Assembly: GCA_963781495.1 (NCBI GenBank)
Contig: CAWAFX010000002.1
Span: forward strand, 1,054,001 to 1,118,000
Length of the DNA stretch: 64,000 nucleotides
Source of the DNA: Mayfieldus sp963781495
GTDB taxonomy: Bacteria > Actinomycetota > Thermoleophilia > Solirubrobacterales > 70-9
Reading direction: 5' to 3'
A program made the translations under genes and the position numbers. A model generated the notes under the pieces. That model searched no databases and was not told the origin of the DNA. It worked only from the letters and a program-made list of their open reading frames with translations. Shown here one piece after another: positions 8,532 through 16,781 of this stretch (within the stretch, counting starts at the first letter, position 1; each line of letters opens with the position of its first letter).

Positions 8532-9491
8532 TCAGCCGGATTCGGCCCGGGCTCCTGCTTTCAGCAGCTGCGGCACCTGCCTGAACGGGTCCGGGGTGCG
8601 CAGCAGGACGACGCCGAGGTAGTGGCCGCCGACGTGGGCGGTTACCACGTAGCAGCGCCCGGCCGCGTTGGTGAGCCCGGTCTTGACCCCGGTCACGCCG
8701 GGCTGGCCGACGAAGGGGTTGATGTTGAAGAGGTCGAGGACGCCGCCCTTGATCGGGAACCGCATCCGCACCCGCCGCGTGCCGACGATCCGCCCGACGA
8801 CCCGATTCGCCAGGTCCATCCGCGCCAGGGTCGCCAGGTCGACGGCGCAGGAGTGGTTGCCCTGGTCGCGGATCCCGCTCGGGGTCGAGAAGCGCGAGCA
8901 GGTGAGGCCGAGTTGCGCGGCGCGCAGGTTCATCCGCCGCACGAACCCGCTCACGGTATGGGCGTCGTGCTGGGCCAGCGCGATCGCGGCGTCGTTGCCG
9001 GAGACCATCAGCAGCCCGTCGAGCAGGGCGCCCAGCTTGACCTGCTTGCCGCGCGGCAGCACGCCGACTCCCGATCCCGCGTAGCGCAGCACCCGCGGCG
9101 TGATCAGCACCCGCTCTCGCAGATGGTGGCGCTGGGCGATGATCAGCGCCGTCAGCATCTTGGTCAGGCTGGCGATCGGCAGCTGGCGGCGCGGGTGCAG
9201 CTGCCAGAGCACGCGGCCGCTGCGGACGTCGAACAGCAGCCCGGAGCTCGGCGGCTGCTTGAGGTGGACCCGGGCCGCGTCCGGGGCGCTGGTCGCGTCG
9301 ACGGTGAAGCGGTTGTGGACCGGCGCCCGAGTCCCGGCGTCGGCGGTCAGCGGACTCGGCAGGCCGGCGGTCGCCGCGACCCGCTCGGTGGTGTGCTCGC
9401 CGCGGTGGTGCATCGGGTCGGCAAGGACCACCGCCGCCGCGCAGGCGGCGATCACGATCGCGGCGCCGAGGATCAGGCGAGCGCGCCGCAT
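8532..9491 (-). CDS. D-alanyl-D-alanine carboxypeptidase (serine type, S11)
   Basis: Low-molecular-weight penicillin-binding protein that trims the terminal D-Ala of peptidoglycan stem peptides outside the membrane. It has an N-terminal membrane or signal segment and all three catalytic motifs: SxxK as SLTK, SxN as SGN in MVSGNDAAIAL, and KTG in GVKTGLTNAAG. The 319-residue length is short for the family and leaves no room for the C-terminal beta domain and amphipathic anchor of PBP5, so anchoring is probably N-terminal. The ATG overlaps the stop codon of the upstream rhomboid gene by one base (TGATG), implying translational coupling. Confidence 0.9.
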   Translation of the reverse strand: MRRARLILGAAIVIAACAAAVVLADPMHHRGEHTTERVAATAGLPSPLTADAGTRAPVHNRFTVDATSAPDAARVHLKQPPSSGLLFDVRSGRVLWQLHPRRQLPIASLTKMLTALIIAQRHHLRERVLITPRVLRYAGSGVGVLPRGKQVKLGALLDGLLMVSGNDAAIALAQHDAHTVSGFVRRMNLRAAQLGLTCSRFSTPSGIRDQGNHSCAVDLATLARMDLANRVVGRIVGTRRVRMRFPIKGGVLDLFNINPFVGQPGVTGVKTGLTNAAGRCYVVTAHVGGHYLGVVLLRTPDPFRQVPQLLKAGARAESG

Positions 9492-10345
9492 CAGCGGGCC
9501 GCCGCCGTCAGACCGGGTGGATAGCGGGCGAACACCTTCACCAGCGCCAGCCCGAAGATGAAGCCGCCGACGTGGGCGAAGTAGGCGACGCCTCCCTGGC
9601 CGCCGATGTCAGGCACGGCGACCTGGCCCACCGCGGGGATGAACTGGAGCGCGAACCAGACCCCCAGCATCACGTAGGCCGGGATCTCGATCACGGTGAC
9701 GAAGAAGATCAGGATCACCAGCGTCAGGACGCGGGCGCGCGGTAAGAGCACCGCGTAGGCGCCGAGGACTCCGGCGATCGCGCCGCTGGCGCCGATGCTG
9801 GGCAGGGTCCCGCTGGGATCGATGATCGACTGCGAGTAGACCGCGACGATCCCGGCCAGCAGATAGAAGGCCAGATAGCCGAGCCGGCCCATCGCCTCCT
9901 CGACGTTGCTGCCGAAGATCCATAAGAAGAGCATGTTGAAGCCGATGTGCAGGATGCCGCCGTGCATGAACATCGAGGTGAAGACGGTCAGCAGCCAGAA
10001 CGGGTTCGGGTAGCGGTCGAACGGCGCCCCCTGGGTTCGGTGAAGGCTCTGGGCCTGGGCATAGTGCTTGGTCCCCTCGCAGACGACGTCGGCCTCGCCG
10101 CCGGAATCCCTGGTCAGCCCGAAGGCGCAGTCCTTGCCAGGGTGCAGGACGCGGTAGGGGATCGCGCCGTACTCGACCGTGTTCTCATCCCGCTCGCTGA
10201 TCCCCAGCCGGCTCAGCTCGGAGCTCGAGGCGCTGCTGTCGGAGAAGGTCAGCTGCCAGACGAAAACCCCGATGTTGATCACGATCAGCAGCACCGTGAT
10301 CAGCGGGAAGCGCCCGGTCGGGACGTTGTCCTTGAGCGGGATCAA
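9491..10345 (-). CDS. Rhomboid family intramembrane serine protease
   Basis: A 284-residue integral membrane protein with a short cytoplasmic N terminus (MIPLKDNVPTGRFP), a first helix, and a long extracytoplasmic loop of about 90 residues. The rhomboid core follows: HIGFNMLFLWIFG, the catalytic Ser motif GASGAIAG, and the catalytic His in FAHVGG. These are the Ser-His dyad and oxyanion residues expected of an active protease. The start is a TTG at 10345. It is translationally coupled to the downstream carboxypeptidase gene. Substrates of bacterial rhomboids are rarely predictable and none is suggested here. Confidence 0.92.
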   Translation of the reverse strand: MIPLKDNVPTGRFPLITVLLIVINIGVFVWQLTFSDSSASSSELSRLGISERDENTVEYGAIPYRVLHPGKDCAFGLTRDSGGEADVVCEGTKHYAQAQSLHRTQGAPFDRYPNPFWLLTVFTSMFMHGGILHIGFNMLFLWIFGSNVEEAMGRLGYLAFYLLAGIVAVYSQSIIDPSGTLPSIGASGAIAGVLGAYAVLLPRARVLTLVILIFFVTVIEIPAYVMLGVWFALQFIPAVGQVAVPDIGGQGGVAYFAHVGGFIFGLALVKVFARYPPGLTAAAR

Positions 10346-10379
10346 GCCGCCGCGAGCCTACAGACGGCGGCGGGCCGAG

Positions 10380-11327
10380 CTAGGCAGCAGCGCGGTCCGG
10401 CAGCTGCTCGTCGGCGTGGTAGGAGCTGCGCACCAGCGGCCCCGCCGCCACCGACTCGAATCCGAGCTCGTAGGCGGCCCGCTCCAGGGCGGCGAACTCG
10501 TCCGGGTGCCAGTAGCGGACCACCGGCAGGTGCTTCTCGGTCGGGCGCAGGTACTGGCCCACGGTCAGCACCTGGACCCGGTGCTCGCGCAGCATCCCGA
10601 AGGTCTCGATCATCTCCTCGAAGCTCTCCCCGAGCCCGACCATCAGCCCCGACTTGGTAATGACCTCCTCGCCGCCCATCTCCTTCGCCATCCGCAGGAC
10701 CCGCGCCGAGCGCATGAAGTCCGAGCCGCGGCGGGCCAGCGGGTAGAGGCGGGGGACGGTCTCGACGTTGTGGTTGAAGACGTCGGGCCGCTCGTGGATG
10801 ACCTTGGCCAGCGGCATCTCCTGGCCGCGGAAGTCGGGGGTCAGGACCTCGACCTTGCAGCCGGGCGCCTGCATGCGGATCGAGCGGATCACGCCGACGA
10901 AGGCGCCGGCGCCGTAGTCGGGCAGGTCGTCGCGGTCGACCGAGGTGATCACCGCGTGCCGCAGGCCCATCTTGCGGACCTGGTTTGCGACCCGCAGCGG
11001 CTCCAGGGGGTCGTTCCAGGTCGGCTTTCCGGTCTGCACGTTGCAGAAGCCGCAGCGCCGTGTGCAGACGTCGCCGAGAATCATGAAGGTCGCCGTCCCG
11101 CGTTCCCAGCACTCGCCGACGTTGGGGCAGTTGGCCTCCTGGCAGACGGTGTGCAGCCCGTCCTCGGCGATCGCCTTGCTGAGCTTGCGGTAGACCGGCC
11201 CACCGGGCGCCGGCACCTTCAGCCAGGGCGGCTTGCGCTCGCGGAAGGGGCGCCCGTTGGTGGTCGCCGCGCCGCCGGGATTGGCGCGCGAGCGGGTGAC
11301 GTGGATGCGCTCTGCCGTCTCCGCCAT
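10380..11327 (-). CDS. lipA: Lipoyl synthase
   Basis: Radical-SAM enzyme that inserts two sulfurs into octanoyl groups on lipoyl domains. The 315-residue protein carries the auxiliary-cluster cysteines in CQEANCPNVGEC and the radical-SAM motif CTRRCGFC, followed by NVQTGKP. The C-terminal RSSYHADE supplies the conserved RSSYxA serine that ligates the auxiliary iron-sulfur cluster. lipB lies immediately upstream with a 5-base gap, so the two form an operon that makes the lipoate needed by the two E2 subunits encoded a few kilobases away. Confidence 0.97.
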   Translation of the reverse strand: MAETAERIHVTRSRANPGGAATTNGRPFRERKPPWLKVPAPGGPVYRKLSKAIAEDGLHTVCQEANCPNVGECWERGTATFMILGDVCTRRCGFCNVQTGKPTWNDPLEPLRVANQVRKMGLRHAVITSVDRDDLPDYGAGAFVGVIRSIRMQAPGCKVEVLTPDFRGQEMPLAKVIHERPDVFNHNVETVPRLYPLARRGSDFMRSARVLRMAKEMGGEEVITKSGLMVGLGESFEEMIETFGMLREHRVQVLTVGQYLRPTEKHLPVVRYWHPDEFAALERAAYELGFESVAAGPLVRSSYHADEQLPDRAAA

Positions 11328-11332
11328 AGGCC

Positions 11333-12097
11333 TTAAGGTAGCGCCGCCTGCAGCCCGGCAAGAGCCTCGATTCCCGCGACCCCCCGCGCCAGGTCCCGAG
11401 CCTCGACCTGCTGCGGGCGCCGCTCATAGATCGCGGCGAAGCGGGCTCCGAGCCGGTCGGCGAACCGGGCCATGTCCTGCTCGGCGCCGAGCTCGCGCGC
11501 GACCGAGGTCATCCGCACCCCCTCGATCCCGCAGGGAACGATCCACTCGAACGGCTGCAGGTCGTTGTTGACGTTGATCGCCAGCCCGTGGGTGGTGACG
11601 CCGCGGCTGATGTGGATCCCGATCGAGCCGATCTTGCGGCCGCCGCTCCAGACGCCGGTCAGTCCCTCGATCGTCTCGGCGTCGATCCCGCTCTCGCCCA
11701 GGGTCTCGATCACGACCCGCTCCAACCTCCTCACGTACTCATGGACACTCATGCGCGCGGCGTCCTCCGCTTCGCGTCCGGGCGCCGCGCGGTTCCCGTA
11801 GTCCTCGAGCGAGACGACCGGATAGCCGACCAGCTGGCCGGGGCCGTGGTAGGTGACGGCGCCGCCGCGGTCGCTGTCGCAGATCTCGATCCCCTGCGCC
11901 CGGTACCAGTCCTCGCCCATCGGCAGCTCCTCCGGCTTGCTGCGCCGCCCGCGCGTATAGACCGGCGGGTGCTCGAGCAGCAGCAGCAGGTCCGGGATCT
12001 GGTCCGCCTGGCGCGCGGCGGCGAGGCGCCGCTGGGCCTCGAACGCGGCCTCGTAGGGGACGAGTCCGCAGCGGGTCACCCATAGCGGTGCGCTCAT
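11333..12097 (-). CDS. lipB: Lipoyl(octanoyl) transferase
   Basis: Transfers octanoate from acyl-carrier protein to lipoyl domains, the first step of lipoate synthesis. Typical segments are GGAVTYHGPGQLVGYP near residue 80, the catalytic-lysine motif GRKIGSIGIHISRGVTTHG, and the catalytic cysteine in WIVPCGIEGVRMTS. The length of 254 residues fits the family. It lies just upstream of lipA and follows the Leu/Val-type dehydrogenase gene by only 18 bases, so co-transcription with the 2-oxo acid dehydrogenase genes is likely. Confidence 0.97.
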   Translation of the reverse strand: MSAPLWVTRCGLVPYEAAFEAQRRLAAARQADQIPDLLLLLEHPPVYTRGRRSKPEELPMGEDWYRAQGIEICDSDRGGAVTYHGPGQLVGYPVVSLEDYGNRAAPGREAEDAARMSVHEYVRRLERVVIETLGESGIDAETIEGLTGVWSGGRKIGSIGIHISRGVTTHGLAINVNNDLQPFEWIVPCGIEGVRMTSVARELGAEQDMARFADRLGARFAAIYERRPQQVEARDLARGVAGIEALAGLQAALP

Positions 12098-12115
12098 GGC
12101 TGAAGTCTCGCAGGG

Positions 12116-13156
12116 CTATGCGGCATGGACGGCGGGTGCGGCCTGCAGTCGGCGCCGGGCAAGCCCGCGGGCGGACTGCAGCGGCGTCGTCCCCGCCTCG
12201 TCTGCCTCTTCGAGGATCCGCTCGATCGTCTCGCCGATCGAATCGACGAGCTCATCGACCGCTTCGTCCTCGTGCCCGCGCAGCTCGGCGTAGACGTGGA
12301 TCAGCCCGCCGGCGTTGGCGATGAAGTCCGGGGCGTAGACGATCCCGTCCGCCCGCAGCCGCCCGGCCAGCGACTCGTCGGCGAGCACGTTGTTCGCCGC
12401 CCCGCAGAGGATCCGGCAGCGCAGCTGCCCGGCGTTCGCGGCATCGATGGTGCCGCCGAGGGCGCATGGGGCCAGCACCTCGCAGTCCCGCAGGACCGCC
12501 GAGTCCGGCTCGGCCCATTGCGCGCCCAGCTGCTCGGCGGCCTGCCGGCAGGCCGGGTCGATGTCGGAGACCACCAGCTCGGCTCCGGCCGCCGTCAGCC
12601 TGCGGGCGAGCTTGGCGCCGACGTGTCCGAGCCCGACGATGCAGACCCGGATCCCGTCGAGCTCGTCGCTGCCGAAGCGGTGCCGGCAGCAGGCACGGAT
12701 CGCGCGCTCGACGCCGCGCGCGGTCAGCGGGCTCGGATCGCCGCGCCCGCCGAGCGCTGGCGGCAGCCCGACGACGTGCCCGGTCGCCTCCGCGATCACC
12801 GCCATGTCGGCGGCGCCGCTGCCGACATCCTCGGCGGTGATGTAGCGCCCCTGCAGCGACTCGACGGCGTCGGCGAAGTCGAGCAGCACGGCACGGCGCC
12901 GCTCGGCCGAGACCGGGCCTGCGGGGAGGCAGATGACTCCCTTGCCGCCGCCCAGCTCGAGCCCGGCGGCGGCCGCCTTGAGGGTCATCGCCCCGGCCAG
13001 CCTGCGCACGTCCTCGACCCCGTCCTCGGGGTGCTCGTAACGCCAGATCCGGCAGCCGCCGAGGGCCGGTCCGAGGGCGTTCGAGTCGACGGCGATCGCG
13101 ATCGGGATCCCGCTGCGCTCGCCGGTTCGGGTCAGCAGCTGCTCCTGGGCGCTCAT
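12116..13156 (-). CDS. Leucine/valine-type amino acid dehydrogenase
   Basis: A member of the Glu/Leu/Phe/Val dehydrogenase family, 346 residues, predicted to deaminate branched-chain amino acids with NAD. It shows ALGPALGGCRIW, LKAAAAGLELGGGKGV with the catalytic lysine, the Rossmann motif VGLGHVGAKLA, and a late DFIANAGGLIHVYAELRG. The short N terminus and lack of the GDH KGGVR motif separate it from the glutamate dehydrogenase at 5948-7312. Its start overlaps the stop of the E2 gene (ATGA), placing it in the branched-chain 2-oxo acid dehydrogenase operon and supplying that complex with its substrates. Confidence 0.88.
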   Translation of the reverse strand: MSAQEQLLTRTGERSGIPIAIAVDSNALGPALGGCRIWRYEHPEDGVEDVRRLAGAMTLKAAAAGLELGGGKGVICLPAGPVSAERRRAVLLDFADAVESLQGRYITAEDVGSGAADMAVIAEATGHVVGLPPALGGRGDPSPLTARGVERAIRACCRHRFGSDELDGIRVCIVGLGHVGAKLARRLTAAGAELVVSDIDPACRQAAEQLGAQWAEPDSAVLRDCEVLAPCALGGTIDAANAGQLRCRILCGAANNVLADESLAGRLRADGIVYAPDFIANAGGLIHVYAELRGHEDEAVDELVDSIGETIERILEEADEAGTTPLQSARGLARRRLQAAPAVHAA

Positions 13157-14427
13157 TCGAGCTCCCCGCCCTGCAGTCGCTCCCGCACCGAGCCCAGGAA
13201 CCGCGCCGCGACGGCACCGTCGAGGGCGCGATGGTCCCAGGACATGCAGAGGTAGCTCATCGGCCTGATCGCGATCGTGTCGGTGCCCTCGGCCTCGATC
13301 ACCACCGGCCGCTTGACCACCGCCTCGAGGTCGAGGATCGCGACCTGGGGCTGGTTGATGATCGGCGTCGCCAGCACGGCGCCGAACTGACCCGGGTTGG
13401 TGATCGTGAAGGTGCCCCCATGAACGTCGTCCGGGTGCAGCTCGCCCCGGCGCGCCCGTCCGGCGAGGTCGTCGATCGCCGCCGCGGTGCCCTCGAGGCT
13501 GAGCCGCTGCGCCTGCTGGATCACCGGCACGATCAGCCCGTCCTCGAGCGCGACCGCGATCCCGAGGTTGACGTCGTCGTGGTAGACGATCTCCTCGCCC
13601 TCGATCGAGGCGTTGAGGATCGGATGCTCGGCCAGCGCCAGCACCGTGGCCCGGGCGACGAAGGCGAGGTAGGTGAGCTTGACCCCGCGCCGCTGCATCG
13701 AGTCGCGAAGCTCGGTCCGGCGCGCGGCGACGCGCGAGAAGTCGGCCTCGACGATCGTCGTGCAGTGGGCCGCGGTGCGCCGGCTCTCGACCATGTGGCG
13801 GGCGATCTGCTGGCGCATCGGCGACATCGGCTCACGGTGTTCGGCAATCGCAGGGTCGCCGTTCCCGTTCGCGACCGGCTCGGGCTTGTAGGGAGACTCG
13901 GTGTGCAGCGGCCGCCCCTCGGGCTGCTGTGGCCCCTGATCGATGAACGCGAGCACATCAGTCTTCCGCACTCGGCCACCGACGCCGGTGCCCTCGATCT
14001 CGCTGAGGTCGATCCGATGCTCATCCGCGATCCGCCGCACGACCGGCGAATAGAAACGAGAACGATCGAGCTCAGACGCATCATCCGCGACAGGACCCGC
14101 GGAGGAGCGATTGGAATCTTCTTCGGGATGTGCCTCTCCCGGTCGTGCGCCCGGATCGATCTCGGCCATCACCTCACCGACCGCGAGCGTCTGACCCGGC
14201 TCGGCGAGCAGCCGCTCGACCCTGCCGCTGGCCGGCGACGGGATCTCGACGTCGACCTTGTCGGTCGTCACCTCGCAGATCACCTCGTCGGCGTCGACCC
14301 AGTCCCCGGGCCGCTTGCGCCACTCGATGATCGTCCCCTCGGCGACCGAGATCCCCATCTGCGGCATCGACACGGCGACCAATCCGGCCGCGGACGGATT
14401 AGTGCTCTCAGTAGGCGAGGAGCTCAC
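13153..14427 (-). CDS. bkdB: 2-oxo acid dehydrogenase E2 (branched-chain type)
   Basis: Dihydrolipoamide acyltransferase core of a 2-oxo acid dehydrogenase complex, 424 residues. The N-terminal lipoyl domain carries the lipoylated lysine in TTDKVDVEIPSP. A peripheral E1/E3-binding domain begins at YSPVVRRIADEH, and the C-terminal catalytic domain ends with the HxxxDG motif as DHRALDGA. The TDKVDVEIPS lipoyl motif is the branched-chain/2-oxoglutarate style. The GTG start overlaps the E1-beta gene by 20 bases. With two E1 genes upstream and an amino acid dehydrogenase downstream, branched-chain substrates are the best inference. Confidence 0.9.
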   Translation of the reverse strand: MSSSPTESTNPSAAGLVAVSMPQMGISVAEGTIIEWRKRPGDWVDADEVICEVTTDKVDVEIPSPASGRVERLLAEPGQTLAVGEVMAEIDPGARPGEAHPEEDSNRSSAGPVADDASELDRSRFYSPVVRRIADEHRIDLSEIEGTGVGGRVRKTDVLAFIDQGPQQPEGRPLHTESPYKPEPVANGNGDPAIAEHREPMSPMRQQIARHMVESRRTAAHCTTIVEADFSRVAARRTELRDSMQRRGVKLTYLAFVARATVLALAEHPILNASIEGEEIVYHDDVNLGIAVALEDGLIVPVIQQAQRLSLEGTAAAIDDLAGRARRGELHPDDVHGGTFTITNPGQFGAVLATPIINQPQVAILDLEAVVKRPVVIEAEGTDTIAIRPMSYLCMSWDHRALDGAVAARFLGSVRERLQGGELE

Positions 14428-15427
14428 GGCAGGCCTCCTTGAAGTCGTCGAGTCCGGGCAGGACCCGCTGCTCGAGCGGGGGGCTGAACGGGATCGGGAC
14501 GTCGGGCGCGGTCAGGCGCGCGATCGGCGCGTCGAGATCCTCGAAGGCGCCCTCGGCGACGATCGCCGCCACCTCGGCGCCGACCCCGCAGGAGCGGGTC
14601 GCCTCGTGGGCGATCAGGACCTTGCCCGTCTTGCGGACACTGCCCAGCACGGCCTCGGTGTCGAGCGGGCACAGGGTCCGCAGGTCGAGCACCTCGATCT
14701 CCTCGTCCAGCTCCTCGGCCGCCTGCAGCGCCAGGTGCACCGCCGAGCCGTAGGCGATCAGGGTCATCTCGGCTCCTTCGCGGGCCACCCGGGCCTGGCC
14801 GAGCGGAACCGTGTGCTCGCCCTCCGGCACCTCGTCTCGGATCCTGCGGTAGAGGCCCTTGTGCTCGAGGAAGCAGACCGGGTTCGGGTCGCGGATCGCG
14901 CTGATCAGCAGACCCTTCGCGTCCGCCGCCGTCGCCGGCGCCACCACCTTCAGCCCCGGGGCCTGTAGGAACCACGCCTCGGGGTTCTGGGAATGGAAAG
15001 GTCCGCCGGAGAAGCCGCCGCCGGAGGGCAGCCGGACGACGATCGGCACCGCGATTCCCTGCCTGTAATGGAGCTTTGCGGCGACGTTGACCAGCTGGTC
15101 GAAGCCGCAGGCGATGAAGTCGGAGAACTGCATCTCGCAGACCGGCTTCAGTCCCTCGACCGCGGCGCCGACGGCGGCGCCGATGATCGTGTTCTCGGCC
15201 AGCGGCGTGTCGAGCACCCGCTCGGCGCCGAACTCCTCCGCGAAGCCGTCGGTGACCTTGAAGGCGCCGCCGAAGGCTCCGATGTCCTCGCCGAGGCAGA
15301 AGACATCGGGGTCGCGGCGCATCTCGGTCCGCAGGGCGTCCGAGATCGCCTCCAGATAGGTGAGCTCGCGGACAGCGGACCCCGTCTTCGGGCCCGCCCC
15401 GCCGACGGTAGGCGCCACAGTGCTCAT
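14408..15427 (-). CDS. bkdA2: 2-oxo acid dehydrogenase E1 beta (branched-chain type)
   Basis: Beta subunit of the thiamin-diphosphate-dependent E1 decarboxylase. It has LTYLEAISDALRTEM at the N terminus, the cofactor-activating CLGEDIGAFGGAFKVT, DTPLAENTIIGAAVG, and a C-terminal RVLPGLDDFKEACRELL. The ATG at 15427 overlaps the end of the E1-alpha gene by 4 bases and is preferred to an upstream start 10 codons earlier, which would lie inside that gene. Length is about 339 residues, normal for the subunit. Confidence 0.92.
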   Translation of the reverse strand: MSTVAPTVGGAGPKTGSAVRELTYLEAISDALRTEMRRDPDVFCLGEDIGAFGGAFKVTDGFAEEFGAERVLDTPLAENTIIGAAVGAAVEGLKPVCEMQFSDFIACGFDQLVNVAAKLHYRQGIAVPIVVRLPSGGGFSGGPFHSQNPEAWFLQAPGLKVVAPATAADAKGLLISAIRDPNPVCFLEHKGLYRRIRDEVPEGEHTVPLGQARVAREGAEMTLIAYGSAVHLALQAAEELDEEIEVLDLRTLCPLDTEAVLGSVRKTGKVLIAHEATRSCGVGAEVAAIVAEGAFEDLDAPIARLTAPDVPIPFSPPLEQRVLPGLDDFKEACRELLAY

Positions 15428-16509
15428 GCCGCCCTCCCGTTTCCGTTTGTCGCCCACCTCGACCAGGGCGCCTGCCCGTCGCCCAGCTCCTCGAAGCCGG
15501 AGGCGAAGACCCCCTCCATCGCCTGCTCGGGCTCGGGCATCGGCGAGGCGAGCGCCTTATCGGCGCACTCGTCGACGTAGGCGTGGACGTCCTCGAGGAT
15601 CGCGGCGACCTCCTCGCGCGTGAACCCGTAGTCGCAGACCAGGCGCTCGCCGTAGCCGTCGATCGGGTCGCGGGCGCGCCAGGCCTCGAACAGCTCCGGC
15701 GGTACGTAGCTCATGTCGTCATGGGCGCCGTGGCCGTGCATCCGCATCGTCTCGCACTCGATCAGGGTTGGCCCGCAGCCCTGGCGGGCACGCTCGGCGG
15801 CGCTGCTGGCGGCCTCGAAGACCGCCTCGACGTCGTTGCCGTCGACTTTCACGCCCTCGAAGCCGTAGCCGCCCGCGCGCTGGACCGGATCGACCGCGAA
15901 CTCGAGTTGGTTCGGCGTCGAGTAGGCGAACTGGTTGTTCTCGAGCACGAAGACGACCGGCAGCCGGTGGATGCCGGCGAAGTTCATCGCCTCGTGCCAC
16001 TGCCCGTTGGCGGTCGAGCCCTCGCCGAAGAAGGTCATCGCGACGCGCGGCTCCCGGCGCATCTTGAACGCCAGCGCCATCCCGACCGCCGGCTGCGCCA
16101 TGTCGGGCAGCATCGAGACCATCCCGACGCAGCCGAGCCGCGGGTCGCCGAAGTGCATGTTGCCGTCCTTGCCGCCGGTCACCCCGTCGGTGCGGCCCAT
16201 GTAGTTCGCCAGATAGCGGTCCGGGGTCACCCCACGAACGAAATGAGCCCCGAGGTCGCGGTGCAGGATGCACATGCGGTCGCGGGGCCCGAGGGCGTAA
16301 GCGGCGCCGACCGATACGGCCTCCTGGCCGCAGCCGTCGTAGAAGGAGCCGGGAACCTTGCCCTGCTTGTAGAGGGCCAGGCCGCGCTCCTCGGCGGCGC
16401 GCATCATCGCCATGAAGCGGAGAAGGCGCCCCCGGTCGTCACGGGTGAGCTGACCACCTCGCGTCTCAGGCCTGGCGTCCTTGACCACGCCCATCTGGCT
16501 GAGCGTCAT
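15424..16509 (-). CDS. bkdA1: 2-oxo acid dehydrogenase E1 alpha (branched-chain type)
   Basis: Alpha subunit of E1, 361 residues, binding thiamin diphosphate. Motifs include YDGCGQEAVSVGAAYAL, GRTDGVTGGKDGNMHFGD and the TPP motif GEGSTANG ending in LENN. The phosphorylation-loop region MRMHGHGAHDD resembles the branched-chain enzymes more than pyruvate dehydrogenase. It is the first gene of the operon bkdA1-bkdA2-bkdB-amino acid dehydrogenase-lipB-lipA. The non-coding stretch upstream separates it from a divergent secreted-protein gene and must hold its promoter. Confidence 0.9.
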   Translation of the reverse strand: MTLSQMGVVKDARPETRGGQLTRDDRGRLLRFMAMMRAAEERGLALYKQGKVPGSFYDGCGQEAVSVGAAYALGPRDRMCILHRDLGAHFVRGVTPDRYLANYMGRTDGVTGGKDGNMHFGDPRLGCVGMVSMLPDMAQPAVGMALAFKMRREPRVAMTFFGEGSTANGQWHEAMNFAGIHRLPVVFVLENNQFAYSTPNQLEFAVDPVQRAGGYGFEGVKVDGNDVEAVFEAASSAAERARQGCGPTLIECETMRMHGHGAHDDMSYVPPELFEAWRARDPIDGYGERLVCDYGFTREEVAAILEDVHAYVDECADKALASPMPEPEQAMEGVFASGFEELGDGQAPWSRWATNGNGRAA

Positions 16510-16781
16510 ATGAGCCGTCCCTTCGGATCTGGCCTGGCTTCGGGATCTCCTCCACCGGGCCGGTTCGTCGCGACGCCGGGATCTCCGGGCTGTCGCGCCT
16601 GTGGACGCAGGAGGCGAGGGATCTTCCCCTCCTCCCTATGTGCGTATCGCTACAGCGATGTTACCCCCGCTGGCGGTCCTTTCAACCTCGAATCGACAAC
16701 TGGGCCGAAAACGGCCGCAACCTTGCCCAATCTGCGTGTTGAGAGACTCTGGACCCGACGAATTGGCGGTCGGGCTGGGAG
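16510..16781. promoter_or_regulatory. Divergent intergenic region with ATCGCT-AC-AGCGAT palindrome
   Basis: This 272-base gap between the bkd operon and a divergent secreted-protein gene must contain both promoters. The only symmetry I can see is ATCGCT ac AGCGAT at 16646-16659, a perfect 6-base inverted repeat with a 2-base spacer. It could be an operator for a branched-chain-responsive regulator, but no regulator gene is present and the site is not a known consensus to me. Confidence 0.35.
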
